The notes beneath the pieces are model-generated. The model did not search any database and was not told where the DNA came from. It saw nothing but the letters and a program-made list of their open reading frames with translations. DNA of 64,000 nucleotides from Gemmobacter nectariphilus (GTDB lineage Bacteria > Pseudomonadota > Alphaproteobacteria > Rhodobacterales > Rhodobacteraceae), in the NCBI GenBank assembly GCA_020721445.1, contig DYMU01000007.1:1-64000 (forward strand), given 5' to 3'. The position numbers and the translations under genes are program-made. Of this stretch, positions 29,514 to 40,150 are shown piece by piece; position 1 is the stretch's first letter, and each line of letters begins with the position of its first letter.

Positions 29514-29774
29514 TCAGGCTCGGTTTCCGGCGGCCAACATCTCGGCAAGATAGGTGACGGCTTTCGCCGGAGTGGCAAGCCGAGGGTAATCGGTCTCTGG
29601 AATCGGCAGACCGAAACGCTTGTGCAGCGCACTGACGAGGTTCAGGAAATCCATCGAGTCAAGGCCGAGGTCAGTCTGCATGTGATCGTCGTCGCCAATG
29701 GTCGCGGCGTCAAGGTCCGGCGCGACAGCGGTCAGATCGGTGATGAAGGCGGCGCGAAGGTCGGTCGGGGTCAT
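29514..29774 (-). CDS. Acyl carrier protein
   Basis: An 86-residue acidic protein with the phosphopantetheine site LGLDSMDFLNLV. It is coupled to the E2 gene upstream (ATGA overlap). A dedicated carrier protein after pyruvate-dehydrogenase-like genes is unusual and suggests that acyl groups made by this operon are loaded on it. The ending differs from housekeeping AcpP, which fits a special role. Confidence 0.88.
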   Translation of the reverse strand: MTPTDLRAAFITDLTAVAPDLDAATIGDDDHMQTDLGLDSMDFLNLVSALHKRFGLPIPETDYPRLATPAKAVTYLAEMLAAGNRA

Positions 29775-30967
29775 GGGATTGCGGGCTCCTGCAAGAGACG
29801 GTCAATTTCGGACAGAAACATCGCGCCGCGGCGGCCGTCGCTGACCCGGTGATCGGCGGCAAGGCTGACGGTCACCGCAAGGCGCGGCTGAACGGTGCCG
29901 ACATGGACCATGGGTTTCAGACGCGGCGCGCCAAAGCCGACCAGCGCCACCTGCGGCGGGTAGATTACCCCGATCAGGGCATCCACGCCGGTTTCGCCAA
30001 GCGAGGAGATCGTGATCGTGCCTTGCGTGATCTCGCTGTTGCGCAAGCGCCCGGCCCGGGTGCGGGCGACGATGTCGCGCATGGCCTGCATGATGGCGTC
30101 GGGGTCCATTACCTGCGCCTCCAGGATCGCCGGCGCGATCAGCCCGCCGCCCCGCATCGCAATGGCAAGCCCGCAATGGATGACTGCGGAGGGGGTATAG
30201 GGATGAGCCTCATGGCGGCCATTCAGTTCGGGCACTTTGGCCAGTGCCTTCACGGTGGCGTGGACAAGAAGCGCACCCATCAGCAGCCGTTGGTCCGGCG
30301 TGCGACCGGCGTTAAGGGCGGCAAGCCGGTCTTGCGCCGACTGTAGATCAATCTCATGCGTCAGGTAATAATGCGGAATCTCTCGCTTGGCACGGGTCAT
30401 GGCGGCGGCAATGGCGCGGCGCATCTCGGCCATGTCCAGGCCGGGCTTGCCCTTCGGGCCGCCTTGCGCGACAGGCGTCGGTGCGGTCGAGACATGGCGC
30501 TCGACATCGGACAGAAGGATCGCGCCACCCGGACCCGAACCCGCAACCGCCCTAAGCCCGATCCCCAGCTCGACCGCGCGCGCCCGTGCGGCGGGCGAGG
30601 CAAGGACGGTGTCACCGATGGCCGCGGGTGCCGGAACGGCGGGCGGCGGAACGGGGGGTGGCGGCGCGGCAATGCAGGGCGCTGCAACAGCAGGCGCGGC
30701 TTGCACCGCGGGCGCGCTGACCCCCACATCCTCTGCCGCACCCAACCGTGCCAGCGGCGCGCCAACAGGCAGCGTCTGGCCCGGTTCGGCCAGCAACGCG
30801 CCAATCTCGCCCGCCTCGAAGATCTCGATCTCGATCGCGCCCTTCTGGGTCTCGACGACCGCGACGATATCGCCCTTGGCCACCTTGTCGCCGGGCCCTA
30901 CCAGCCATTCGACCAGCTTGCCTTCCTCCATGTCCGCGCCAAGCGACGGCATTGTGAAGACGCTCAT
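29771..30967 (-). CDS. Dihydrolipoamide acyltransferase (E2) of a 2-oxoacid dehydrogenase
   Basis: A 398-residue protein with a lipoyl domain ([19 protein letters not shown], Lys in ETQKG), an Ala/Pro-rich linker, an E3-binding domain ([27 protein letters not shown]) and a catalytic domain ending with DHRVSDG. It transfers the acyl group made by E1 to CoA. Start and stop overlap the neighbouring genes. No E3 gene is in the operon, so E3 must come from elsewhere. Confidence 0.9.
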   Translation of the reverse strand: MSVFTMPSLGADMEEGKLVEWLVGPGDKVAKGDIVAVVETQKGAIEIEIFEAGEIGALLAEPGQTLPVGAPLARLGAAEDVGVSAPAVQAAPAVAAPCIAAPPPPVPPPAVPAPAAIGDTVLASPAARARAVELGIGLRAVAGSGPGGAILLSDVERHVSTAPTPVAQGGPKGKPGLDMAEMRRAIAAAMTRAKREIPHYYLTHEIDLQSAQDRLAALNAGRTPDQRLLMGALLVHATVKALAKVPELNGRHEAHPYTPSAVIHCGLAIAMRGGGLIAPAILEAQVMDPDAIMQAMRDIVARTRAGRLRNSEITQGTITISSLGETGVDALIGVIYPPQVALVGFGAPRLKPMVHVGTVQPRLAVTVSLAADHRVSDGRRGAMFLSEIDRLLQEPAIP

Positions 30968-32955
30968 GGCCTCACCCCCGGCAGGGCCTTCACGGCAGCG
31001 ATGATATCGGCGACCTGCGGCAAGGCGGCGGTTTCAAGGTGCTTCGGATAAGGCACCGGTACCTCGGCGGAACAGACCCGGGCCACCGGCGCGTCCAGAT
31101 GCCAGAAGCAGGCCTCTTGCACCCGCGCGGCAATCTCGGCCGACAGCGATCCGGTGCGCCAGCCCTCGTCCACCACCACAGCGCGATGGGTGCGCGAAAC
31201 CGATGCCATGATCGTCGCGTCATCCAAGGGGCGCAGCGAGCGAAGGTCGATCACCTCGGCCTCGATCCCGTCCTTTGCCAGTGCCTCGGCGGCCTCCAGT
31301 GCCTTCCACAGCGAGTAGGACCATGCGATCAGCGTCACGTCGCGCCCGGCCCGTCGGATCATCGCGCGGTCGATGTCCACCGCGCCTGCGTTCCCGGCGA
31401 TCTTGCCAGTCATGTTGTAAAGCATGACATGTTCCAGAATGATCACCGGGTCGGGGTCGGCCAGCGCGGTCGCCAACATGCCCCGCGCGTCTTCCAGCGT
31501 GGCGGGGGCAACGACGCGCAGGCCGGGGATGTGGGCAAAGAACGCCTCCAGAGAATGAGAGTGCTGCGCCGCCAGTTGCCGCCCCGCCCCGGTCGCCATG
31601 CGGATCACCAGCGGCACGCCGAACTGTCCTGCGGACATATGCCGGATCGTGGCGGCGGTGTTCAAAATCTGGTCCAGCGCCAGAAGCGAAAAGTTGACGG
31701 TCATGATCTCGACGATCGGGCGCATTCCCACCAGCGCCGCACCGATTCCGGCCCCGGTGAAGGCGGATTCGGACAGCGGCGTGTCGCGGATGCGGTCGGG
31801 GCCGAACTCTTTCAAAAGCCCCATCGAGACCGCATAACAGCCACCATAGGCGCCGATATCCTCGCCCATAATGAACACGCGATCATCGCGCAGTAGCGCT
31901 TCGGTGATCGCGGCGCGGCAGCAGTCGCGATAGGTGCTGTCCGACAAAGTGTCGGGCGGCAAGGCTTCGGGCGCGGCGGGCCGGGTCTCGGCGACCACAT
32001 GGCGCAACAGGTCCGACGTCTGCTCCCACGGGGCCTGTTCGCTTGCGGCGACGGCGTTGCGAAGCTGCGCTTCGACCTCGGCTTCAATGGCGTCAACCTC
32101 GGCCTTATGCATCAGGTTGTTGGCCAGAAGCCAGCCTTGAAACCGGGTGATGGGCGAGCGTTTGCGCCATTCCGCGACCTCGGCCTTGTCGCGATACTTC
32201 TCGGCGTCGAACATCGAATGCGGCCGGGTGCGATAGGTTCGGCATTCCAGAAACCGGGGGCCGCCGCCCGTACGGATTTCCTCAACCAGACGGTGCGCGG
32301 CGGCTTCGACCGCGACCACATCGTTTCCATCAACGCTTTCGGCAGGCATGCCGTAGCTGGCGGCGCGAGGCACGAAATCGGTGTTGGCCTGCACGCGCGC
32401 AACTGCCGAACCCATAGCATAAAGATTGTTTTCCAGCACAAAGAGCACCGGCAGTTTCCAAAGTGCGGCTAGGTTCATCGCTTCGTGAAATTCACCTTCC
32501 GCCAGCGCGCCATCGCCGAAAAAGCAGGCCGTCACCCGGTCTTTACCCTGCATCTTGTCGCCAAGGCCAAGGCCCACCGCCAGCGGCAGGCCACCCCCCA
32601 CAATGGCGTTGCCGCCGTAAAGATTGGTCTCGGCGTCAAACAGATGCATCGACCCGCCACGCCCGCCCGCGCAGCCGGTGGCCTTGCCGTACATCTCGGC
32701 CAGCGCCGATTCCATGCTCATGCCGCGGGCCAGCGCATGGCCATGCTCGCGGTAGGTCGAAACCACACGGTCGCGCTGCTCCAGCGCCGCCGAAACGCCA
32801 ACGGCCACCGCCTCTTCGCCATCGTAAAGATGCAGGAAACCGCGGATCTTTTCCTGCGTATAAAGCTCGAAGCATTTTTCCTCAAATCTGCGGATGCGGA
32901 TCATGCCACGCAACAGGTCGCTGACATGGGCGTGGCTCAGCTTCACCTTGCTCAT
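30964..32955 (-). CDS. Fused alpha-beta E1 component of pyruvate/acetoin-type dehydrogenase
   Basis: A 663-residue protein. Residues about 1-310 are the alpha part with the thiamine diphosphate motif [20 protein letters not shown]...NN. Residues about 345-663 are the beta part ([39 protein letters not shown]). Most bacterial E1 alpha and beta subunits of this class are separate genes, so this is a fused form. It decarboxylates pyruvate or acetoin and passes the acyl group to E2. It overlaps both neighbours, so the four metabolic genes form one tightly coupled unit. Confidence 0.9.
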   Translation of the reverse strand: MSKVKLSHAHVSDLLRGMIRIRRFEEKCFELYTQEKIRGFLHLYDGEEAVAVGVSAALEQRDRVVSTYREHGHALARGMSMESALAEMYGKATGCAGGRGGSMHLFDAETNLYGGNAIVGGGLPLAVGLGLGDKMQGKDRVTACFFGDGALAEGEFHEAMNLAALWKLPVLFVLENNLYAMGSAVARVQANTDFVPRAASYGMPAESVDGNDVVAVEAAAHRLVEEIRTGGGPRFLECRTYRTRPHSMFDAEKYRDKAEVAEWRKRSPITRFQGWLLANNLMHKAEVDAIEAEVEAQLRNAVAASEQAPWEQTSDLLRHVVAETRPAAPEALPPDTLSDSTYRDCCRAAITEALLRDDRVFIMGEDIGAYGGCYAVSMGLLKEFGPDRIRDTPLSESAFTGAGIGAALVGMRPIVEIMTVNFSLLALDQILNTAATIRHMSAGQFGVPLVIRMATGAGRQLAAQHSHSLEAFFAHIPGLRVVAPATLEDARGMLATALADPDPVIILEHVMLYNMTGKIAGNAGAVDIDRAMIRRAGRDVTLIAWSYSLWKALEAAEALAKDGIEAEVIDLRSLRPLDDATIMASVSRTHRAVVVDEGWRTGSLSAEIAARVQEACFWHLDAPVARVCSAEVPVPYPKHLETAALPQVADIIAAVKALPGVRP

Positions 32956-34673
32956 CGTCCATCCCCTTCCAGTGTGGACAGATCGCCTTCGGGCAGCCCA
33001 AGCTCACGGGCGCGCAAAAGCCGCCGCATGATCTTGCCGGACCGTGTGCGGGGCAGGCTGTCACGAAAGACGATCTCGCGGGGCGAAACGGCGGGGCCGA
33101 GGCGCTTTCTGGCATGGCCGCGCAATTCGCGTTCCAGCGCCTCGCCCGCCGTGAACCCGGCCTTGAGGGTGACGAAGGCCTTGACCACCTCGCCCGCCGT
33201 TTCATCCGGGATGCCGATCACGGCGGCCTCGGCAACCGCAGGGTGCTCAATCAGCGCGCTTTCCACCTCGAACGGGCCGATTAGATGGCCAGAGGACTTG
33301 ATCAGATCATCGGCACGACCGACAAACCAGAAATACCCATCACTGTCGCGCATCGCGAGATCGCCCGTCAGATACCAGCCGCCGACAAAGCATTTGGCGT
33401 AGCGCTCGGGCTGGCCCAGATAGGCCCGCATCATCGAGGGCCAGCCGGGGCGAAGCGCCAGTTCGCCGATCTGTCCGGCGGCGGCTTCCTTCACCGTTCC
33501 GTCCTCGCGGGTCACAATGCCAGCCTCGACACCGGGCAAAGTCTTGCCCATGGCACCCGGTTTGATGTCCATGTCGGCGGTATTGGCGATCATGATGCCG
33601 CCGGTTTCGGACTGCCACCAGTTGTCATGGAACGGCAGGCCAAAGACCGATTGCCCCCAGATCACGCATTCGGCGTTCAAGGGTTCGCCCACCGATGCCA
33701 GAAACCGCAAAGCCGAGAAATCGTGCCCCTTGGTCGCCTCGTTCCCTGCCCGCATCATCATCCGGATCGCGGTTGGAGCGGTGTACCAGACCTGCACCTT
33801 TTCTCGCTCAAGGATGGAATACCAGCGTTCCAGGTCGAAGTCGGCCTCGTCGACCACCATGGTCACCCGGTTGCACAAGGGCGAGATGACGCCATAGCTC
33901 ATTCCCGTGACCCAGCCGGGATCGGCGGTGCACCAGTAGATGTCGCCGGGCCGCAGGTCGAGTGCCAGACGCCCGGTTTCGGCGTGGGCAACCACCGCCT
34001 CATGCACATGCACGACGCCTTTTGGCAGCCCGGTGGTGCCAGAGGTGAAATGCAACAGCGCCATGTCCTCGGGCATTGTCCTTACGGTGTCAAAACGCGG
34101 GGCCGCCGCCGCCATCGCAGGACCAAGGGCGACGCAGCCGTCAGGGGCCGCATCGCCAATGATCAGGACAAGCCTTAGCGCGGGCATTTGCGCCCGCCAC
34201 TCGGCAACCTTGCGGCGATAATTCGCTTCGGTGGTGACAAGAACGCTGGCCCCGCCGATCTCCATCCGGGCGCGGACGGGTTCGGGGCCGAACGCGGCGA
34301 AGAGCGGGCTGACAACGACGCCTGCCTTCATGGCACCCAGCGTGGCCACGTAAAGCGCGGGTACCCGGCCCGAAAGAAGGTACAGCCGCTCTCCTGCATC
34401 GATGCCATGTGCGCGCAGCACATTTGCAAACCGTGCAGCATCGGCGGCCAATTCGGCGTAGCTCAACACCTGCCGCTCGCCTTCCCGGCCCAGCCAGATC
34501 AGCGCTGCTTGTGACCCATGACCCGCTGCAACATGCCGGTCCACGGCCTCATGCGCGATGTTCAGCCCGCCATCGGGCAAGCCTTTCAGCCGCGCCCGGG
34601 CTGCGTCCCAGCCGGTGGCAAGCGAAAGGGTGTCAGAGTGTGCAACTGGTTTCCGTATCACTGCGTGAGTCAT
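32952..34673 (-). CDS. AMP-forming acetyl-CoA synthetase-like enzyme
   Basis: About 573 residues, similar in length to Bacillus AcsA. It has the ANL motifs [37 protein letters not shown] and a C-terminal SGKIMRR with the conserved Lys. It activates acetate or a short acyl group to the acyl-CoA. It is the first gene of the minus-strand unit acs-E1-E2-ACP-ftsH. The second ATG (34673) is best spaced from the GGGGGA site. Two FNR-type sites lie in the divergent promoter region. Confidence 0.88.
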   Translation of the reverse strand: MTHAVIRKPVAHSDTLSLATGWDAARARLKGLPDGGLNIAHEAVDRHVAAGHGSQAALIWLGREGERQVLSYAELAADAARFANVLRAHGIDAGERLYLLSGRVPALYVATLGAMKAGVVVSPLFAAFGPEPVRARMEIGGASVLVTTEANYRRKVAEWRAQMPALRLVLIIGDAAPDGCVALGPAMAAAAPRFDTVRTMPEDMALLHFTSGTTGLPKGVVHVHEAVVAHAETGRLALDLRPGDIYWCTADPGWVTGMSYGVISPLCNRVTMVVDEADFDLERWYSILEREKVQVWYTAPTAIRMMMRAGNEATKGHDFSALRFLASVGEPLNAECVIWGQSVFGLPFHDNWWQSETGGIMIANTADMDIKPGAMGKTLPGVEAGIVTREDGTVKEAAAGQIGELALRPGWPSMMRAYLGQPERYAKCFVGGWYLTGDLAMRDSDGYFWFVGRADDLIKSSGHLIGPFEVESALIEHPAVAEAAVIGIPDETAGEVVKAFVTLKAGFTAGEALERELRGHARKRLGPAVSPREIVFRDSLPRTRSGKIMRRLLRARELGLPEGDLSTLEGDGR

Positions 34674-34783
34674 CATTCCCCCAAGGCAACAAGTCCTACG
34701 CCGTTGCGCGAGAATCGACGTGCCTTCACAGGCAGCGACTCGGCAGACACCAAGCAGTGTTGGCAGTCGGACGGTGCCTGTCG

Positions 34784-34797
34784 TTGACGCAGGTCAT
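34784..34797. promoter_or_regulatory. FNR-type site (acs side)
   Basis: TTGACGCAGGTCAT matches the consensus except for the last base. It is centred about 117 bp upstream of the acs-like start on the minus strand, compatible with a class II promoter and a UTR of about 75 nt. Confidence 0.5.
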
Positions 34798-34840
34798 GCC
34801 TGGTCAATTGCGCCTGCAGGGGTCTGGCCCGCTCTGTCAC

Positions 34841-34854
34841 TTGATGGCCGTCAA
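34841..34854. promoter_or_regulatory. FNR-type site (lipoprotein side)
   Basis: TTGATGGCCGTCAA matches TTGAT-N4-(A/G)TCAA. A class II promoter here would start transcripts near 34889, leaving about 38 nt before the small lipoprotein start. Confidence 0.65.
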
Positions 34855-34926
34855 TGAAAGGCGGGCAATTCTGCGGGACGATTCAAGTGGTCGGGTCGAC
34901 CTTTTCAGCGAGCGGGGAGCAGTGAA

Positions 34927-35082
34927 ATGAAACAACTTTTGCAGATTGCGCTTGCCATGATCGTGCTTGGCATCTCCGGTTGTGCCGATGACAAGTATCC
35001 GGTCAGTGGCGAGACCTGCTCTCCGGGTGATCCGGTCCAGACGCTTGGTGGCCAAGACTGTTCGGTGGCACCGACCCTTTGA
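34927..35082 (+). CDS. Small predicted lipoprotein (51 residues)
   Basis: This gene is below the length cut-off of the ORF track. ATG follows GGGGAGC at good spacing. The N-terminus MKQLLQIALAMIVLGISGC is a lipoprotein signal with a lipobox ending in ISGC at Cys19. The mature part has two more Cys residues (GETCSPG, GQDCSV) that could form a disulfide. It is preceded by an FNR-type site. I do not recognise a family. Confidence 0.7.
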   Translation: MKQLLQIALAMIVLGISGCADDKYPVSGETCSPGDPVQTLGGQDCSVAPTL

Positions 35083-35431
35083 CGTCGCAAGGCGGGGGGC
35101 GGGCCTTTGCCAGCCATCCTGCGGGAAGTGTGCCGTTCATTTCCAGAAAATGACTTCAGGTTCCGTCGTAGCGGATCGGTGCGACGGACGAACGGGCCGC
35201 TTCTCCTTTCGCCCGCGATCATTGGCCGGGCTTCGCGCGGGCCCGGTTCTTAAGTCGCTGGACCGATAAGATCGCACCGCACAGCCTTTGGATGCCAAAG
35301 CCCGACCGTTGCCGGAAGCGCGCCCGTGTTGATCTTGCCCACGACATTGTCTTGACAGGGATCAATGCGGCTTCTGACAGACCTGCCGTAAATTCAAGAC
35401 GTGGAAAATCGGCTGGGAGCACGTAACCCGG
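35083..35431. other. Intergenic stretch with FNR site
   Basis: About 350 bases. A GC-rich hairpin CCGGGC/GCCCGG at about 35224-35245 could end the lipoprotein transcript, but the T-run is poor. The FNR-type site at 35352 serves the next gene. No other gene seen. Confidence 0.4.
35352..35365. promoter_or_regulatory. FNR-type site before host-attachment-type gene
   Basis: TTGACAGGGATCAA matches the FNR/FixK consensus. A class II start near 35400 leaves about 32 nt to the ATG at 35432. Confidence 0.7.
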
Positions 35432-35902
35432 ATGAAAAGTGATCAATCAAAAACATGGGCTGTGGCCTTGAACGGTGCGCGCTGTCGCATCCTGCGCGGG
35501 GTGTCCCGCAGGGGTGAGGGCGTGCCTGCGGAACTGGTCCTGCGATCTGAATCGCGCAACCTGCGCGACATCATGTCGGACAAGCCAGGGCGGTCATTCG
35601 CGTCGGCCGGGGGCGGTCGGCGCTCGGCGATGGAATATGCCAGCGATCCTCTGGCCGAAGACCAGCGGGAATTCATCCGCCAGATCATCGCCCTGCTGGA
35701 AAGCCACCGACGCGCAGGCGATTTTGACAAGCTGGCCATCTTCGCGGAGCATGACATGCTGGGTCAATTGCGTCAGATGCTGCCTCAGACACTGGCTGAT
35801 CTTGTGATCCACGAGGTGCCGAAGAACCTTCTGCATCTTTCGGCACAAGAGTTGGCAGAGGCGGTTTCAAGCGGGTTGCCGGATGGCCCCAACATTTCCT
35901 GA
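35432..35902 (+). CDS. Host attachment protein-type (RF1-like domain) protein
   Basis: A 156-residue protein that begins TWAVALNGARCRILRGV, ends with a segment around VIHEVPKNLLHLSAQEL and looks like the family annotated as protein required for attachment to host cells (bacterial archaeo-eukaryotic release factor-like domain). The biochemical role is not known. It is common in FNR- or stress-controlled clusters of alphaproteobacteria. It overlaps the next gene by about 20 bp, so the two are co-expressed. Confidence 0.8.
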   Translation: MKSDQSKTWAVALNGARCRILRGVSRRGEGVPAELVLRSESRNLRDIMSDKPGRSFASAGGGRRSAMEYASDPLAEDQREFIRQIIALLESHRRAGDFDKLAIFAEHDMLGQLRQMLPQTLADLVIHEVPKNLLHLSAQELAEAVSSGLPDGPNIS

Positions 35903-36557
35903 CCGACGGGCGGCGGGGCGCGTGCTGGCGCGCGCGCTTATGCATCTTGCCGGGCCCGATACCGTCGTTCTGGGTCTGCCACGGGGTGGACTGCCGGTTG
36001 CCGACGAAGTGGCACGGGGTCTGAAAGCTGCTCTGGACATCGTTCTTGTGCGCAAGATCGGTATGCCGGGAAACCCGGAATTGGCCTTGGGGGCCATCGC
36101 GGGGCCAGAGGGCAAGACCCAGGTCCTCAACTCTGAATTGGCAAGCCTTTATGGTATTGATGCCGCCACGGTCGAGGCACAGGCCGCGCCGGAACGTGCG
36201 GAACTGCTGCGCCGCCGCAAGCTTTGGGGCGCGCGGTTGCAGCCGGGGGCACTGAAAGGCAAGGTGGTGATCCTTGTCGATGACGGCATCGCCACAGGGG
36301 CCACCATGCGGGCGGCTATTGCGGCGGTCCGGGCCGATCATCCCCTTCGCGTTGTGGTCGCCACTCCGGTCGCCGCCCCCGAGACACTTGACCAGATATC
36401 GCGGCTTGCCGACGACGTGGTCTGCCTGTCCGCGCCAACCGATTTTTCTGCGGTAGGCCGGCATTACGCCAGCTTTCCCCAACTCGGCGACGAGGACGTG
36501 CGCGCCATCCTTGCCGCAGCAGGGTCAGCACCCGCGCCAACCGGGCAGGTGTCCTGA
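35883..36557 (+). CDS. Phosphoribosyltransferase-family protein
   Basis: A 224-residue protein with the PRPP-binding motif VVILVDDGIATGATM and an N-terminal hood-like region (VVLGLPRGGLPVADEVARGL). It is of the class often found next to stress genes. The substrate is unknown. It overlaps the host-attachment-type gene and probably shares its FNR-controlled promoter. Confidence 0.85.
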   Translation: MAPTFPDRRAAGRVLARALMHLAGPDTVVLGLPRGGLPVADEVARGLKAALDIVLVRKIGMPGNPELALGAIAGPEGKTQVLNSELASLYGIDAATVEAQAAPERAELLRRRKLWGARLQPGALKGKVVILVDDGIATGATMRAAIAAVRADHPLRVVVATPVAAPETLDQISRLADDVVCLSAPTDFSAVGRHYASFPQLGDEDVRAILAAAGSAPAPTGQVS

Positions 36558-36740
36558 CGGGCGCATGGCTTCGGTCAGACCGTTCTGCGCCCGTGCAGGC
36601 CATTTCTTTGGGGTGCGCAGAGAGGGATCTCGCAGATGATCCAGCGCCAGCAGCGCCCGCGTGATCAGGCGGAACATGGCATAGGTCGCCTGAAGCTGGT
36701 CCGAGGGGGGCGCGAAACCTGCATCAGTCAGTGCCCGCAT
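36525..36740 (-). CDS. Small hypothetical protein downstream of cfa
   Basis: A 71-residue frame starting MRALTDAGFAPPSDQLQAT, about 17 bp after the stop of the cfa fragment on the same strand. It has an ordinary globular composition (helical, MFRLITRALLALDHL). It overlaps the end of the phosphoribosyltransferase gene on the other strand by 33 bp. I do not recognise a family, and it may be a remnant. Confidence 0.4.
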   Translation of the reverse strand: MRALTDAGFAPPSDQLQATYAMFRLITRALLALDHLRDPSLRTPKKWPARAQNGLTEAMRPSGHLPGWRGC

Positions 36741-36756
36741 CAGGCAATCGCCAAGA

Positions 36757-37677
36757 TCAGGCCAACCTAGCCTGCGCCAGCCGTTGCTGCGGATGCGCAT
36801 AAAGGTAGTCACGGGTGATCGGCACGGCATCCGGCCTGCGGCACAACTGGAATTGGAACACATCTTGCGGGCCATGTCGGAAGGTCTGCTCGCAGGCTGC
36901 CAGATAATAGCGCCACATGCGGACGAACCGCGCGTCCTTCAGGGTGGCTGCCACCTCCGCCTTGGCGCTGAAGCGGTCGAACCAGCAGCGCAGTGTCATG
37001 GCATAGTGCAGGCGGAGGCACTCGATGTCCCCGATCCGCAGACCAGTATCCTGAATCACTTCGGACACTTCGGACAGCGACGGCACATAGCCGCCGGGGA
37101 AGATGTACTTCGCAATCCAGGGATTTGTCGCACGTGGCGGTGCGGTGCGCCCGATGGTGTGGATCAGCGCTACGCCATCCTCGGCCAGACGGTCGCGGAC
37201 GACGTTGAAGAAGGTGCCGAAGTTCGGAGCGCCCACATGTTCGAACATGCCGACCGACACGATCCGGTCGAACTGCCCGCCCATGGCCCGGTAGTCCATC
37301 AGCTCGAATGACACCCGGTCCGCCAGACCTGCCGCTTTCGCGCGGTCGCGGGCGACGGCCAGTTGTTCTTGCGACAGGGTAATGCCGGTCACCTGTTCTC
37401 CATGTTCGCGGGCCAGCGTCAGGGCAAGCCCACCCCAGCCGCAACCGATCTCAAGGACGCGCATTCCCGTAGCAATCAACAGCTTGCGGGCGATATGGGC
37501 CTTCTTTGCGACCTGCGCCATATCAAGCGAAACGCCCTCCTCGGCGAAATAGGCGCAGGAATACTGCCGGTCGGCATCCAGAAAAAGATCATAGATCGCG
37601 GGCGTCAGATCGTAATGATGTGCCACGTTGCGGCGGGCCCCGGCTTCGCGGTTCGATTGGTCCGTGCGTCGCCGGAT
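36757..37677 (-). pseudogene. cfa: Cyclopropane-fatty-acyl-phospholipid synthase, 5' end cut off by IS21
   Basis: About 305 residues of the SAM-dependent catalytic domain remain: ARRNVAHHYDL, DRQYSCAYF, VLEIGCGWGGLALTLA (SAM-binding), GGYVPSLSEV. The enzyme adds a methylene bridge to unsaturated membrane fatty acids. Full-length proteins have about 400 residues; roughly the first 110 are missing. The frame reads from the IS21 end, where the ORF track starts at a TTG inside the IS terminal repeat. The promoter and start are lost, so it is probably silent unless read from the IS. Confidence 0.8.
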
Positions 37678-37802
37678 TGTCAACCGGCACGCAAAACTGA
37701 CCCCTTATCGGCGCGCAAAATTGACCCCTTGAGGCTGTTGAGATCAGGGCCTGAGCCGACGGAACTGATCACAGAGTGGAGGCGGGTCAGGCCCTGATCG
37801 GG

Positions 37803-38531
37803 TCAGGCGCGGTGCTTGAAGCGCCAGGACTCGTTGCCGGTTTCGACGATCTCGCAATGGTGGGTCAGGCGGTCGAGAAGCGCTGTAGTCATCTTTGCGT
37901 CGCCGAACACGGTCGGCCATTCGCCGAAGGCGAGGTTGGTGGTGACGATGATGGAGGTGCGTTCGTAGAGACGGCTGATGAGGTGGAAGAGCAGCTGTCC
38001 GCCGGATTGCGCGAAGGGCAGATAGCCGAGTTCATCGAGGATGACGAAGTCGAGGCGGGTCATGTAATCGGCCAGCCGTCCCTGTTTGCCGCCGCGGGTC
38101 TCGGTCTCCAGCCGGTTCACCAGATCGACGACGTTGTAGAAGCGGCCACGGGTGCCATTGCGGATGAGCGCACGGGCAATGGCGATGGCGAGATGGGTCT
38201 TGCCGGTGCCAGTGCCGCCGATGAGGACGACATTGCGCTGGTCTGCGACGAAGCTGCCGGTGGCCAGTTCCCGAACCAGCCCCTCATTGATCGGCGTGCC
38301 GGTGAAGTCGAACGCATCGATGTCCTTGGCCAGCGGCAGTTTGGCGACGGTCATCTGGTAGCGGATCGATCTGGCCTGCTTCTCCGCGATCTCGGATTGC
38401 AGCAGGTCACCGACGATGCGGGGCGGTTCGTGCTGGCGTTTGATGCCGCTGGCCATGACCTCGTCATAGGCGCTGCGCATCCCGTAGAGCTTGAGGCTGC
38501 CCATCAGGTCTAAGATTTGGGTGCGTTCCAT
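37803..38531 (-). CDS. istB: IstB ATP-binding transposition helper
   Basis: About 242 residues of the IstB/DnaC-like AAA+ ATPase with Walker [12 protein letters not shown] and Walker [13 protein letters not shown]. It directs target choice and activates IstA. ATG at 38531 ([18 protein letters not shown]) is preferred over the longer ORF-track start. It overlaps the end of istA, as usual in IS21 elements. Confidence 0.93.
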   Translation of the reverse strand: MERTQILDLMGSLKLYGMRSAYDEVMASGIKRQHEPPRIVGDLLQSEIAEKQARSIRYQMTVAKLPLAKDIDAFDFTGTPINEGLVRELATGSFVADQRNVVLIGGTGTGKTHLAIAIARALIRNGTRGRFYNVVDLVNRLETETRGGKQGRLADYMTRLDFVILDELGYLPFAQSGGQLLFHLISRLYERTSIIVTTNLAFGEWPTVFGDAKMTTALLDRLTHHCEIVETGNESWRFKHRA

Positions 38532-40032
38532 GTCGGCTGGTCCTCCTGAGGCTGTCATAGCGAGCGCAATCGGCCACGGGTTCGTGGGTCAGGCGCAGCG
38601 CGGTGGGGGTGAGTAGAAGTGGCGGCGGGGTTGGGTCACGTCGTCGGGCAAGGATGTTGATGACGACCGGCGCGGAATGGACACCCTGATCCAGCGCCTC
38701 GCGGCAGGCCGCCTCAACGGCTTGCAACCCATCATCGCGAACACAGGTCAGGATCTGCACCATCTGCCGGTCGCCATCATCGCTGCCGCGCAACTTGCGC
38801 CGGATCGCAGCCATGGCGGGTGGGAGCACCCAGTCCTTGAACGGAGCGCCGTTGCGCAGCGCGCCGGGTTTGCGTGCCAGAACAGGCACATAGTGCCACG
38901 GATCATAGACCGTTTGGCCCCGACCAAAGACGCGGGCATGTTCGCCGACCACCACGCCATCCTGCCGAAGAACAATCCGGTCGGCATAGGCATGCACATC
39001 GACAGGCCGACCGACCGCCGTGGCCATGACGGAATACTTGTTGTTGTCGAACCGGACCGTGCAGGTCTTCGATACCGAGGCGGGCACGCTGTGGAAGCCG
39101 TCGAAGGGGCCGACATAGGGCACGAGATGCGGCCGTTCCGCCTCGAACATCTCCCAGATCGTCTTGTCGGTCTGTTCGGGATGGCGGTGCGCCTTGGCAT
39201 AGGCCACGCATTTGTCCATTAGCCAGGCGTTCAGCTCTTCCAGGCTTTTGACCCGCAGCCGCGGTGTGAAGAACCGCTCCCGCACCAGCCCGACCTGGTT
39301 CTCAACCTGTCCCTTCTCCCAGCCCGAGGCTGGAGTGCAGGCCACCGGCTGCACCAGATAGTGGCTGCACATCTGCAGGAAACGGCGGTTGTAGTGCCGC
39401 TCCTTGCCGGTGAACACCGCCTCGACCGCCGTCTTCATGTTATCGTAGATCCCGCGCGTGCAGGCGCCCCGGAAGAAGGCGAAGGCCCGGTCATGGGCAT
39501 CAAAAACCATCTCCTGGCTCTCGCGCATATAGGCCCGGACGAACATCATCCGGCTGTGGCAAAGCCGGACATGGGCCACCTTCACGGTGACCGTCACGCC
39601 CGACATCAGGATGACCTCGTGGCTCCAGTCGAACTGATAGGCTTCGCCCGGCGCATAGTAGAGCGGCACATAGGCCTCGGCCGTCGCCGCCCCGCGGTTC
39701 TGCGACCAGGCTTTGGCAAATCGGCGCACAGCATCATAGCCGCCCTCGTAGCCCAGCCCGCGCAGTTCCTCGAAGATCCGGATCAGCGTCAGCCGCTCCC
39801 GTGAAGGCTTGCCAGCGTTGGCCGACAGGAACTGTTCCAACTGCCCCTGCCACGGCCCGATCCGCGGCAACGGCTGGTTGGTTCGTTCATAACTGAAGTC
39901 CGTTTCGTTCGACCGCACGATCTTGCGCACCGTATTGCGCGACAGATGCAGTTCCCGAGAGATCTTCTTCATCGACCAGCCTTCGACATGGAAGGCCAGA
40001 CGAACCTGCGAAATCGTGTCCACCCGCTTCAA
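38464..40032 (-). CDS. istA: IstA transposase
   Basis: A 522-residue transposase with an N-terminal helix-turn-helix ([19 protein letters not shown]) and an RNase-H-like integrase core ([16 protein letters not shown] with the first Asp; [24 protein letters not shown] with the Glu). It cuts and joins the element ends. It appears intact, so the element could still move. Confidence 0.93.
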   Translation of the reverse strand: MKRVDTISQVRLAFHVEGWSMKKISRELHLSRNTVRKIVRSNETDFSYERTNQPLPRIGPWQGQLEQFLSANAGKPSRERLTLIRIFEELRGLGYEGGYDAVRRFAKAWSQNRGAATAEAYVPLYYAPGEAYQFDWSHEVILMSGVTVTVKVAHVRLCHSRMMFVRAYMRESQEMVFDAHDRAFAFFRGACTRGIYDNMKTAVEAVFTGKERHYNRRFLQMCSHYLVQPVACTPASGWEKGQVENQVGLVRERFFTPRLRVKSLEELNAWLMDKCVAYAKAHRHPEQTDKTIWEMFEAERPHLVPYVGPFDGFHSVPASVSKTCTVRFDNNKYSVMATAVGRPVDVHAYADRIVLRQDGVVVGEHARVFGRGQTVYDPWHYVPVLARKPGALRNGAPFKDWVLPPAMAAIRRKLRGSDDGDRQMVQILTCVRDDGLQAVEAACREALDQGVHSAPVVINILARRRDPTPPPLLLTPTALRLTHEPVADCARYDSLRRTSRHGTHPNLRPDGQPQALRDAQRL

Positions 40033-40150
40033 CTCCCCCTCCGTTCGCTGCCCTGCAACGAACGGTCTGACAGAACTCCAGGGGGGTCAAAATTCCACGC
40101 CGATTACCCCGCCAAAGGGGTCAAAATTGCATGCTTAAACACACTGCGGA

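Larger units (their letters stand above)
37678..40141. mobile_element. IS21-family insertion sequence
   Basis: A complete element of about 2.46 kb starting TGT at 37678 and ending ACA at 40141. Both ends carry two copies of the repeat GCAAAA(C/T)TGACCCC or its complement (37691-37704, 37715-37728; 40083-40096, 40117-40130), typical of IS21 terminal repeats. It encodes IstA and IstB on the minus strand. The flanks (GCCGGAT on the left, CACTGCGG on the right) show no target duplication, so the insertion was followed by a deletion or rearrangement. The left neighbour cfa and the right neighbour crp/fnr both seem to be 5'-truncated at the borders. Confidence 0.85.

Noticed and set aside
27456-29852. 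798-residue plus-strand ORF
   Set aside because: It lies antisense to ftsH and the ACP gene; composition is that of a shadow frame.
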